This document shows, one piece after another, positions 25,446-46,000 of a DNA stretch of 64,000 nucleotides. The stretch comes from Centroberyx gerrardi (lineage: Eukaryota; Chordata; Actinopteri; Beryciformes; Berycidae), in assembly GCF_048128805.1 (NCBI RefSeq), contig NC_136005.1, forward strand, positions 8,609,504 to 8,673,503, in the 5' to 3' direction. Below the pieces are notes generated by a model that was not told the origin of the DNA, did not search any database, and saw only the letters and a list, made by a program, of their open reading frames with translations. The position numbers were made by a program, and so were the translations under genes. Each line of letters starts with the position of its first letter. Position 1 is the first letter of the stretch.

Positions 25446-25568
25446 TAGTTTAGGAGTGAAAGATGCTTATGTCCTCTTGAGTGGACACAATTGTCTTCAG
25501 CAAATTCCTCCAGGCGTTGTCTGCGGTCCCGATGGAAGAGAGAACAGCCAGCAGATTGCGTTCACCAC
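25446..25568 (-). other. alkal2: Probable alkal2 5' untranslated exon
   Basis: On the minus strand a GTAAG donor (CTTAC at 25441-25445) and the acceptor TTGTCAG just before the alkal2 start define a spliced leader exon. Its 5' end is placed about 25-30 bases from the TATA box. The transcription start is an estimate. Confidence 0.45.
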
Positions 25569-25593
25569 CGTCTTTCTTGAAATAATGCGTCCC

Positions 25594-25601
25594 GTTTTAT
25601 A
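25594..25601 (-). promoter_or_regulatory. alkal2: TATA box of alkal2
   Basis: The minus strand reads TATAAAAC, a good TATA element, about 145 bases upstream of the proposed leader-exon donor. Its spacing fits a start near 25568. Function is inferred. Confidence 0.5.
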
Positions 25602-27148
25602 CGAGGAGCCAGCTTCTTGAAGGTAATACAATCGATATCGAGTGGGTGGTAAAGCAATGTTGACATCTTTGGTTCAATTTCTTCTAGTGGCAGTCGCTCC
25701 CTTTGGCATGCGCCCCTCCTTTACGCACCAAAACATCACTAGATGTAGTTTTACAGCACAATTCAACTCCAAGCAGAACTTACTCTTCTGAAGGCAAAAC
25801 AATGCTATGCAATGTTAATTTGTAAAGAAGGGTCATGTTGAAATTTCCATTGTAAAAAAAAAAAAGAAAGAACACGAAATAACTTGGTTGCGCGACAGTG
25901 CGTAAAAAGGTAGAGTTTCCAAAGTAAGTTATTGAGCGACTTGTTGGATGTTGGATGCAGACAGAGGAGAATCTGTGGCCCTGTAAGCTTATAGCTGACC
26001 TGTCTGCTAATTGACGTGTCGATGTTTTTGTTCATCGATGTCCAAGTCTTGTGACCGCCTAAGCGCTGCAGAGAATGCGCTCCCAGGAACAGCCCTCAGA
26101 CTGTTTTCAGCCCTAGTGAATGGAAATCTAATAATTGTGGTCTAGACTTATGAAATTCGAGGGTACATGACAAAATGCACTTTGAAAGGAGTTGAAAAAG
26201 TTAGCAGACTACCGGCTCAATATGGCTTTTATGAGCCCTGCTTTAAAACTATATAGGAACTAAACAATATGAGTGTAATAACTGCATGAGGTCTGCAGGG
26301 AGGATAACAATATTTTAATCTATCACTTAGGCTATGGCAGGGACTTAATATTATTAATTTATTTTCCCTTTATATTTTGCCAAATGGTAGTCTACAGTAG
26401 TTATACGGCATATGAACTTTGCATGCATTCCACACCATGCTGTAATGTCTTAATCAAGAACAATTACTGTTTCTTGCAATATACTGACCATATTCATTCA
26501 TAGACTAAGATGGCTGTGAGATTCTAAAGGAAGGACGTCACCTAGTGGTGTGATATTAGTCTGTCTGCCGCGCAACGTGAAATAATAATATAGGCTGTGT
26601 TTGAAAATAGTTGCTTTTCCTTATCAAATTATTTCTAAAAGTTCACACTTTTCAGACAAATGCGTATTCTCCCCACATTGTTTTCACATCATGCATGCGC
26701 CATATGGCTACTTTCACATTCCCCTATTCATATAGTATTCCCATGATGTCACATGCATTTCCTACCAATATGGTGCCTTACATAGACAGTTCATTGGCTG
26801 TGGCTGTATTTGATTGTAATCAGCTGTTAATTTATTACAATCACCTGTTGTTTTCCTACCAAGATGGCCGTGTGATGATGTAACAGAATAGCCTACTATG
26901 AATAATCAATGATTTAGTGGTAAATGAAAAGTTGGGTAAACTGACCTTCAGTCATCAGGCAAACAACCACCAATATGAACAAAAATGAATTATATTTTCA
27001 GGAAAGCATTAATTCATACTTTTTCCCTTCATCATAACTTAGCAGTTATATAGAAGGTAGCAGTTTATCTCACTCCACTCCACTCCACTCACCACCTAAT
27101 GTAGAATGTGATTAATTGTTAACCACATGGGTTACTTCCGGAATTACC
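25602..27148. other. Divergent intergenic region alkal2 / iqca1
   Basis: About 1.5 kb separates the two divergent genes. It holds a poly(A) run near 25855 and a short (CACTC)n tract at 27071-27091. An ETS-type palindrome ACTTCCGGAA lies at 27133-27142, beside the iqca1 X-box. No gene is seen. Confidence 0.5.
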
Positions 27149-27162
27149 GTTACTATGGAGAC
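27149..27162 (+). promoter_or_regulatory. iqca1: RFX X-box-like site upstream of iqca1
   Basis: GTTACTATGGAGAC matches GTYNCCATRGYRAC at 12 of 14 positions and lies about 135 bases before the iqca1 start codon. An ETS-like ACTTCCGGAA sits just upstream. This suits a motile-cilium gene. Confidence 0.5.
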
Positions 27163-27295
27163 GGACAAGCAATGTCAACACTGAGAACTACCGTTATGTT
27201 TGATGCTTTATCTAACGTTAGATAAAGCTCACAACTTATTTGCTTACTAGATATGAAACACTGAAAACAAAGTCACTCTCTGTGCCTGCAGCGAC

Positions 27296-35517
<8,222 letters not shown>

Positions 35518-35562
35518 GTGTCATCATATTTATACCACAATGGAATGAACTTGAACATTCAG

Positions 35563-35568
35563 ATTAAA
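35563..35568 (+). promoter_or_regulatory. iqca1: Candidate iqca1 polyadenylation signal
   Basis: ATTAAA lies 46 bases after the stop codon. AATAAA-rich sequence at 35627-35650 is an alternative. Confidence 0.45.
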
Positions 35569-35650
35569 GCTTTTCATTGAAGTGGCTTCTGGTGAAGTGT
35601 ATGCTACCCTATTTATTCCCTGCAAAAATAAATAAATAAACAAAAATAAA

Positions 35651-38600
35651 CTTTCTATAGTGTGATTTGCTTCTACTTAATAATGGTCGCCAGTTAGGTG
35701 TTGGTGGGGTTTTCCACCCCTAGAGAGCAGGGGCGTCATTCTTTATGGAGGATACAGTCAGAGTGACAAGCTAGCACTAGTGCTGTGATGGTGGAAAATA
35801 TGCTGACGAAAGCATCCTGGTCCTGTAACTAAAACCCCATTAGAGGAGATCTAAGGCCACAGCTCTTACATTCCATATGGGACTGGGGACAGTCTATATG
35901 GGACAGTGCTAACCCCCGTCTCGTGACCATCGTATATATACAGTATATACAGTTCTAAATTGGCCATCGGTATCATTTTTTCCAAAGAATGACAATTTGG
36001 TTGTGTTTTTCTCATAAAACTAATCTCTCTCTGCATTGTGTTTAGTTTTCAAGTTATAATTTGAGGTTGTCATATTTATGTACTACATCCTGCATTTATG
36101 TTTAGGGTTAAGGTTTGTTTGTTTTGTTTGTTTATTTGATAATCAAAAATAATGCACAGCCATAAGTCACGCATTAATTAAAATCGTCGAGGATAACACA
36201 AACTTTCAAAAACGTATTTCCAATGTGGTCCTCTTTTAGGGTTAGGGTTGATCTACTGGACTACTGATCGCTGCTGAAGTTTCTTACCCCAATAAGTTAA
36301 CCCATCATAGACACCCATACACAGCCGGCCAAACAGTCTGAATATCAATTGATAGAAATTCAGTGGCCCGGCTCTGTTGTGCAGCCGACTCTTATGGGTA
36401 CAGTTGTCTGACCCAAGGCCACACCGTAATTAGACTTGCCAAGACTGGTTGGCTGTTACATTGACTTCAGTCAAGGGCATCTAATCTTATTCCACTGTAG
36501 GGCTGTGGCTGCTTGGGTATGAATCTGGGTTGTGGTGATGGTGATGTTATTGACATATCAATGAAATAGTAGCTTGTTTTAGTTTACTCAATCTACCAAA
36601 AACCTTGATCAAGCTGCATTTTAGGTTACCTAGCCTGCAGTATATCCTTAGGGCTCATAATCCTATGGCTACTGTATGCACTGACATGGTTGTGATAGGA
36701 TTTATGCATTGAAGAGACCTAGATTCCCTTGTTAAGACCGCTGTCAGGTGTGGAGGGCCTGGACCACAGGAAATGTGAGACACAGGGAGAGTGTTTCCAA
36801 ACAAGGACCCAGAGGCTTAGGTGGAGTGTTCAGCTGTTTTGTCGAGTTCTAAATTCACTCAACACATCCTCACATTGCCTCGGTTCCTTTAGCATTACTC
36901 TATTCTTAGCCTCCTTGCACCATCAATAGGATGCTGCACACGTAAGGTCCCACCTTTTAAGCAGGATCTGAAGTTGATCTGCTGGTCATCTTGATGATCC
37001 AGGGACATGATTTGGGGCTTTTCGTAGGCTTTTCTCTTATCTGATTTGGCCCCCCGGAGATAGAACATCCTGTTTAGAAATTATCATTCCAAAAAAAACA
37101 TACAACACTAAAAATATGATAGAATAAATTGCTAGAAGTTTTGTTATACATAACCAAAGGTGTTCAGGTAAATAGATTGTCTATCCCTTCCCACCCATAT
37201 CCCCCAGAAAAATGTTTAAGGCTTTGTAAGAAATGGGGTGATAGAAATCTGAAAAGTGAGATTGCTTTGCTACTGTAGGCCGCCATTCCAGTCTCAGTGA
37301 TGATGAGTTGTTTTTTCTGCACCAGCAGGATGGCACAGAGATTATCCTGTCGATAGAGTTTCACTGGACTTAGTGGGACTCAGTGGCACATGGCCCTGTC
37401 TGTCAAACAGAGGGGGAAACAATGCTGGGGAGCGCTGGCTTTGTCCCGTCTGGCTGTCTGGACCAGGGAACCACCACAAATTAAAACCTGTATAAACGTC
37501 CAATGCTGCCTGACCACAAGATACCCAAGGTAACTTGGAGTAGGAGGAGCAAGAGGGGGGTGGGTTGGCATTAGACAGCTCTTTAAGTGGAATGATCATT
37601 TGCAATGCATGACTGCTGTGTTATTATTTAATGTTTTTGTATGTTTTTCAGCTATTATCCTTTGAGCCCCTGTTATTGAGAGCTCGGTCATTATGGGTAT
37701 ACAATTGCGAACCAAATTATCACTGACTATAATACCTATAATAGATCTGACAAGGGAATTCAGATCAGGTGTTACTGAAGAGAGAATATGTGTGTTTCTG
37801 TGTGCGTATATGTGTGAAGGGACAGGTCCCATAATTTCATGTGTGGACTCATGGGTGATGGCCCAGTGAAACGGAGCTTAATATCACTTAATCTCTGGTG
37901 ACCTTTCAACTGTGGCTGCAGTGGAAACTCCCTATGGAGGTCCATGACGTTTGATCTCTCTAACTTGAGGCTTAGCAGACTGACAGATACGGGTCAGCAT
38001 TGCAAACAGCGCATGATTAAACCACATCAGTCATCTTTAGTGAGCAGAATGTGCTGCTGCTGTCTTGGCCGGGTCCCCTTGGTGAGAGAGATCTTTGATC
38101 TCAATGGGATTAACCTGGTAGTAAAATAAGAAAGGTTTTTGAGATAATTGTGGGTCAAAGAACTGCAGTCAAAGTGAATACATCACAACACATTTAGCTG
38201 CAGATGACGCAAATTATTTAATGCACTCAGCTACATCCCTTGGATGTTTTATACCTGGGTCCAAACTGAAGGTCATTTGCAATAAAGTAAACTTTCACTG
38301 ATTGCGACAGTCTCATCAAACATGAGAAAATGCCTTAGATGTAGGCCTACACTTTGCACTGAGCCTGTCCCTAACTCATTCATACAAATTGGAAAATCAT
38401 CAAAACATGTTTAGACTATAATATGCTGTATAATTGTGTTGTTGGTGATAGTTCCATTGATGCTGGACATGAGTTGCCTCACACCATTAAAGCCAAGGCT
38501 ATCTTGGCCCTCATAATGACAGAAGGCTATTTTGGAGGCTAGTGTGCGTGGAGAGATATGTCAGCTGTTCAGCACCAGGCTTCATCCATGCAGGAAAAAA

Positions 38601-39500
38601 AGAGAAAGCGCTATAGGCTGTCTGCTCCGGGGACCGGGACACAGCCCGCTAACCTGGGCATGCTCTCCTCTGGCCAAACTTTTGTTGTTAATCTTAAAGG
38701 ATTTGTGAGAAACAAGACAAGGCTCGGACAGATCTGTTGCAATGGTGGATGTTTTTTCCAGCTTTTTGTCCAGGTGAAAGCGGTTTATCAATACGGAAAG
38801 AGGACATGCAAGGAGATAGCTTTCCTAGAATACAGCTGTCCAAGTTCAAGGTGGGTACATCACTGCAGGTGGTCTAGTATGTTCCTGTATTATGTTGGTG
38901 TTTTGGTATTTTTGTATCTTTAATCGTTATTTCTTATGATTGTATACCTTAGCAGAACTGGTGGGACATAACTATAACTATGGAACATGGTCCTTATGGA
39001 ACATTCTTTAAATCAAATTTTGTAAAATTTTATTAAAACATTTAATTTGAAATATAAGTAAAAGGTCTTGATGTGTGTATTTCACTTGTTGATTAGCTGT
39101 TTTGAGTTTGCTCAACTCATTGTAGAGGGATTGTTTTACTGTGGTGAGATTAAGTCATTTTACTGGCCTTCTTGGAAATTATCTTATTGGACATGCATCA
39201 CATCATATCATTCCTCTGGAGGTAATCTGGATAATTGTTTGCAAATGCAGTGTTGCTGTATGACGCATGATGAAATGACACACAAGGTGAGGTAATGATG
39301 TAGGATGTCCCTCCCCTTTGAAATAATTAGAAAACGTCATCCTGATGGTCACGGGAGGAGCCAGCCTCTCAAAAGTGTTTCATATTCTCAAATGTCATAT
39401 CAATCAGTTCGGTGATTGGCAGTTCTCATTTAGCCTATTGTTTGCTTTTGGAAGCTTCCTCCAACTCTGAGTTTGGTGCATGCAGCCTGATGGAGGAGGA
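35651..39500. other. Intergenic stretch between iqca1 and obscn
   Basis: No exon is supported. In particular I see no Ig-domain, RhoGEF or other obscurin-like exon here. The sequence is mostly AT-rich, with a decayed retroposon tail at 38053-38138. Confidence 0.5.
38053..38138 (+). mobile_element. Non-LTR retrotransposon 3' tail, copy 2
   Basis: CTTGGCCGGGTCCCCTTGG, GATCTCAATGGGATTAACCTGG and a final AAGAAAGGTT parallel the copy at 18394-18470 with several changes. Confidence 0.45.
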
Positions 39501-39507
39501 GGCACCA

Positions 39508-39525
39508 CAGCTGAGTCTATATTGG
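39508..39525 (+). promoter_or_regulatory. obscn: Possible muscle E-box and CArG-like pair upstream of obscn
   Basis: CAGCTG at 39508-39513 is an E-box of the myogenic type. TCTATATTGG at 39516-39525 matches the SRF CArG consensus at 9 of 10 positions. The pair lies about 580 bases before the proposed start codon. Short motifs like these arise by chance, so confidence is low. Confidence 0.25.
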
Positions 39526-40099
39526 TGGTGCTGAGCTCAGCCAAGTGAGGTGACAGAGATTACTCTGCTCTTCATTACGGAGGAGGACTGGCATGCCAAA
39601 ACTGGGATCAACCAGATAAGAATGATGCATGTGTCTCCATCTTGATAGACCAAAGAGTTTCCAAGGGCCCAAGTTGCCATTTTGAAAGAGATTGTTTGTA
39701 AGAATATAGCCTGAGAGGAATTTGTCTTGCCGTGCTCAAAACAAAAACAGTGCATACATTACTGACAACAGTTCTTCCACAAAACACAATATCTGAAGGA
39801 CATTTGAAGAGGATTCTGCAGTTGAATGCTAATAAGTGTGAATGAGGTGCCAAATCATTGTTTTTAATTGGTGGAAGCTGGTAAGATTAGATATCCTTTA
39901 TGACAGGGATGTGACAGGTCATTAGTGATCGTGTTAGCCAGAGACATTGCCTGATATATTTATATTTTATCATATTATAGTTCCAGGCCTAGTGTCACCC
40001 TAGAGAGTAACGTGGCGGAAAGCAAAAGAGATCCCACGATCACTGAGAGAAGAGGAACTTGTTGGCAAGAGCAGGTTAGGCCATCCAACCAGCTCAGCC

Positions 40100-43000
40100 A
40101 TGGGAGACAATAAAACTGGAGGAATAGTAGCGGCTGCAAGTAAGTGTTCTTCATACACACAGCTATGACTTCAATTAGATTATTGTAAAATGAGTGGCTT
40201 TTGACTCTCTGACGCTGTGTATGTGTCTTTGCGTGTACGTGTATCAGAGAACCGTCTGCAGGTGGTGAAGGGCTTGGAGGACATGGAGGTGTGTGAGTGT
40301 GAGAGCTGCTCCTTCGAGGTGACGCTCAACCTGGCCTACATAGAGGGTGCGTGGACCCGGGACGGGGCTCAGCTCAAGTCCAAGCCCAACTGTCGCATCA
40401 GCACCCACGGGAAGAGACACACCCTCATCCTGACCAGGGTGGCTTTGGGAGACGCTGGCCTGTTCTCTTTTCAGGCCAACGGCATCCAGACCTCAGGCAG
40501 ACTCATCGTCACAGGTAAGCAGGTACTGCAGACAAGGCTGCAGTCAAGACCTGGTCAGGTCCAGGTCCAAGACTAAGACTTGAGTAAATCGAGGCCACAG
40601 CATTCAATTGATGGGATAATTACCATCTGATTCCATTTCAGTCATACTATTTCAGGTAAGGATTTTGTGCAATAACCAATTTAATATGTAAAATGGAGAA
40701 TGGAGTAAAAATCCTAGAGTCCAATACCATCCAACGCAGCAAAATCATCAGTGTTAACGTGTACAAATCAACACTATACCATTGTTAAAGTCCCCACCCA
40801 TCAGAGTTAATTTAACACTTTTGATAGTTTTGAACACCTGTCCCAGAGCCATATCAGCTCTATGAGTGAACAAACAACACTCCAATCAACACTTGTCAAC
40901 TCCAAATAATTGTCACTGAAAAATCAACATTTGTTAACATTGGAAAATTTGCTTTGAAGTTCCCAAAGTCTTAATCCAACAAGTCCAAGACCACTGAAAT
41001 CTGGACTCGGGACCAGTCTCAAAATCAAGACCAGACTTGAATACTACAGCCCTTGATTGAGTTCACAGTCATGGTTTGGTCCCTTTTTTCTGTGTGTCCT
41101 CCTGTCATCCTCTGCCAGCCAGAGACATCCACATAGTGAAGGAGCTGGAGGATGTTGACACGATGGAGCGTCAGACCGTGAGCTTCCTGTGCGAGGTCAA
41201 CCAGGTGGATTTGGACGGCCGTTGGTACAGAGACGACAGCAGGATCCGACCTGGGGACAACATCAAGATCAGAAACCAGGGTCAGTCCGCACCCACATGG
41301 GCTTTTCTGAAGCTAAAGTGTATAATATTAATATGATGAATGTTTTGGTGTCATTTTTCTTTTTTGGTGTTAATCTTATACCTATTATTTTCTTTACCAT
41401 ATTACCTCAAGCTTTGGGTAGTCGTCATGTTCTTAGTACATTCATCCTCTCCAAAAGCCTATGGTCAAGGTGCTCCTGAGGAAGGCATTAAGTGTTTATT
41501 GGTTCAATGGAGCTGCTTAGTGGTCAGCAGTAGAAGAGTGTGGTTACACTAAAAATATTTTGCCTTGATCTGATTGCAGGTAAAACACACACCCTCTCCT
41601 TCAGGTCAGTCAGGCCAGAGCATGCTGGAGAGATCAGATTCACTGCAGAACGAGTCTCATCCTATGCAACTCTCACAGTAAAAGGTGAGCCACCAGACTT
41701 TCTACTTCACATCTGGCTTGCATCCACCAGTCTTTACCAAAGCTGTGTGACGTCCCGCAAAATATGCTTAAAAAACAGAACCTACAGGCTAGCTCACATT
41801 ATTCTGTCTTCTAACTGAAACTTTTAAGGGATAGCACACAGGTAATCAGCCTCTTGGTTAGCATGAATTGATTGAATTGAATTAACTGTAATTGCAAGAT
41901 TGGTGATACATTAGACAGTATTTTTGGCAATGTACTGTGGATGGGCAAAGGTCCAAGCAACTATCAACAAAGAGAGGCACAGGATCAAAAATCTGTTTAA
42001 ATGTTTTCCTTGGAACAAAATGGCTATGTGCCCAAAGTAAGTTCTGAGAAAAACTTTCACATGTGTATCATTGCCAAAAAGCCTGTTCCTTCCTCCTTCA
42101 GAGCTACCAGTCCAAATAGTGCGTCCTCTGAGGGTCAAGATAGCCATGTATCGCCACCGGGGTTTGCTGGAGTGCCAGGTGTCGCGGCCCAACGCTCAGG
42201 TCAGATGGTTCAAGAACAGGAGGGAGCTCCTGCCTGGTAAGAAGTACCAACTAATCAGCCAGGACATCTACAGGCAGCTGACCATCGATGACGTTTGCTC
42301 CTCAGACGAGGACACCTACACCTGCGATGCAGGGGATGACAAAACCACTTGTCAGCTTCTGGTGGAGGGTGAGATGCTCACTCTCATAGGAATTCAATCA
42401 ATCACTATGTTAAATCTATTATTTTCAACATGTGCTTTAGATTTTCATGTAACCACACTTGAAAAATCCTTATACTATCATACATAACTCTAATAAGATG
42501 AGAGAAGATACTTGTAAAGCCCCAAATTTCTCACTAATGTGCACAATATACATCAAATCAACAATGGTCCATTTTTGTTATCTAATGTCTAATATTATGA
42601 GTCAGTAGTTGTGTCAGTGGTAGTAACGTGTGTTCTGGCTGTGGATGCAGAGCAGGCTATCAGCATAGTGCGGGGGATGAGCTCGGTGGAGGTGATGGAG
42701 CCAGAGCCAGCTCAGTTCCAGGTGGAGACCAGCCTGAAGTCGGGGCGGCCCCCCAGGTGGACGCTGAGCGGGGAGGTGCTGGAGCCCGGCCCCGCGGTGA
42801 TGATCGACAGGGAGGGCACCCTGCACAGCCTCGACCTCACCTCCACAGACAGCTCCATGTCCGGGCCCGTGCTCTTCATTGCTGGCAAGAGCCGCTCCAC
42901 TGCTCAGCTTACTGTCAAGGGTGAGGTGCCAGCCCTCCTTTGAATATTAGAGGGGAACCCCAGGCAGTGTAATTGGATGATGTCATAGGATTGCATTTTT

Positions 43001-46000
43001 CTTAATCTTGTGCACCTGTAACTTTAAAACTCATTAAACAACCGAAAAAGGACGTTTTTTGGGGGGAAATGTCTGTTTTTGTAGAATAACAAACACTGTC
43101 ACCTCACAGCAAGAATGACCTGGGTTCGATTCCCAGCTCTCTCTGTGTGGAGTTTGCATGTTCTCCCTGTTTTTGTGGGTTTTTTTTCCAAAGACATGCA
43201 ATTTAGGTGGACTGGAAGCTCTTAGTTCTTCTGTATGCATGGTGGTATAGACTCCAGTCCCCCGCAACCCTGAAAAGGATTAAGTGGGTAGAGTGAATGA
43301 ATGTTGAACTTTTATAGTATTCTAGTATTGTCTCATTAAGCTGGTTTTTGTATCTGCCCCCTCTAGAACGCCCTCTTCGGGTTGTCCACCACATGGACGA
43401 TGTGGAGGTGAAGGAGAACAGCTCTGTGACTCTGAGCTGCGAGTTTGCCCCCTCTCCCAGGGTGGTGCGCTGGTTTAAAGGTCGTACGGCTCTGAAGACC
43501 TCCAACAAGTACAGCATGAGGAGAGAGGGGAAGCGAGCAGAAATTACCATTCACGGCCTGACGGGGATGGACGGAGGGCAGTACCGCTGCATGGCTGGAG
43601 GGTCACAGAGCACGGCACAGGTTACGGTAGAAGGTGAGAAAAACCGAGTTGTACTAATACTTGCTGTATAAACACAAAGCTCAAAGTGGAATGCGGATAT
43701 TCAGCAATTTTTTATATCTTTATGTTGGGTCAGCTGATTATCATGTTCAACCTTGGCATAATTAATTGTCTTTTTGTTGCAGTACGAAGGCTGAAGTTAG
43801 TCAAACACCTTGAACCAGTGGAAATTGAGGAGGATGGCAACGCCACATTCTCATGTGAGCTGAACTATGTGGTAGCCAATGTGGAGTGGCTCCTTAACAA
43901 CGTCCGCCTCTATTCCAATGCCATCAGCAGGATCCAGCACATGGGCACCATGCACAGCCTCACCATCAAGAGTCTCCGCCCACAGCAGAGCAGGGTCACC
44001 TTCAAAGCGGGCCTTGTTACCGAGACGACCACCCTTGAGGTCAAAGGTCAGCCATGTTAAAATGACTTGGGAATAACTGTTTTATGAAATAGGTTGATCC
44101 TAATGTGGGTGCTTTGGAATAGTTCTGATGATGAAGTTGTTTTTCTTCAATGTTTGGTTATTTTTATTTGTTTACTAGTGAGATACATGAAGATGTTTCT
44201 GAAACTGTTACTCTGTGCCTCCAGAGCGCCCGGCGGTGTTCCTCAGGTCTCTGGAGGATGCGGCAGGAGAAGAACAAGGGGAAGTCTGTCTGCAGTGTGA
44301 AGCTTCCAAGGAGACGGTGACCCCTGTCTGGAGGAAGGATGGTATAGTCCTGACCCCCAGTGATCAACATGAGCTGCTCCACTACGGGAAGTCCATGGCC
44401 CTGATCGTCCATTGTCTGAGCAAGGATGACGCTGGACAGTACACCTGTGACCTGGGCACCAGTCAGACCAAGGCTAAAGTTACTGTGCATGGTGGGTAGT
44501 AGGCAAAATAAAACTGGCATATGGCGCTCTTAAAATGTAGACTACAATTTTCCATCGCTCTGTCATTAAATGGCCCTCAGTGTGTTTTTACTTATTAGCT
44601 TTGTGAGCTGCTGCATAGGTGGTACAATTAAGAAGTTGTATTTAATGATTTATCAATCTACAGACTTGCACATCACCATAGCCCAGCGTATGAAGACAGC
44701 CTCTGTCCTGGAGGGCGAATGCTGCTCTTTTGAGTGCCTCCTCTCTCATGACCTCATTGAGGAGCCTTCCTGGACCATCAATGGCCAGCTGATAGTCACC
44801 AACAGCCGTATGCAGGCCCTCACCAATGGCCGCAGGTACAAGATGACCATCAGAGATGCTATCCTGTCTGATGCTGGAGATGTGGTCTTCACAATCAAAG
44901 ACCTCAGCTGCAGGACAATGCTCTTTGTTAAAGGTGAATAGCTGGCTCACTCAGGCTAAAGGGGTAGTTACCAATTCATATCTATGTGTGTGTATGTGGG
45001 GATGTCTGTGTCTATATCTGTCTGTTCATTATGTAATATAACATTATTTGGTAGACACTTTTAAATGGGCTTACGGTACCATGAGTGCCTACATTTTTAG
45101 TTGTGGTGGCCCCAGTGGCGATGGGATTCAGGTGAATGAATATGAATGAATGAGAACAATGTCAATGTGTATTTCCCCACTGTAGAGAAGCCGGTGCATG
45201 TCTTCAGGGACCTGCTGAATGTCAAGGCGGTGCCGGGCGAGGACGCGGAGCTGAGCTGCGAGATCACCAAACCAGAAGCCACCATCCGTTGGCTGAAGAA
45301 CGGCCATCTGATCAGGCAGAGCCCCAAGTACGAGATAAGTGTGGAGAAGAACCTGGTGCGGCTGGTAATCAAGAATACCACCATCAGAGACTCTGGGGAG
45401 TACTGCTGCGAGGCCGATGGCATCGCCACCCGTGCCAAGCTAGAGATCAGAGGTAGGAGACTGCGAGAGGCCTTCAAAATAAAAGTCACTTTAAAACAAA
45501 TGTTTGAATATTTTGCCTCAAAGTACTAATTAGCTATGCTGTCTTGTACTAGATATTCTTGATTACCTTGATGTTAGCTCATAGCGGTTAACAATGCAAT
45601 ATAGTGTTCTATGCTGCAGTCCGGTGTGATAGTACATTGTGCAAATCAGTGCTGCTCTGGAGTTTAGAGTGGGATAAGCTGCGAAATATACGATTATACA
45701 GTGTGGATTGGTGACTGCAATAGTAACTGTGCAGTTTTTTTTTACTTTATTATCCCTTGCAGAGCTCCAGCACACATTTGCGCAGGAGTTACGGGACACA
45801 CGAGCAGAGGAAAAGGGTAAAGTGACCCTGGAGTGTGAGACCAGGCGGCCAGCCAAGCGGGTGGCCTGGCTGAAGGGCATGGTGGAGCTGCGGTCTGGTA
45901 GGAAGTATGTCATGAGGCAGAAGGGTGTGGTGCTGTCGCTGACCATCACCAGTCTGGAGAAATCAGACTCGGATGTTTACACATGTGATGTTGGCACCAT

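Noticed and set aside
43090-43160. tRNA gene from GGTTCGATTCC
   Set aside because: Only the box B-like word is present, within a common fish interspersed repeat; no acceptor stem partner.
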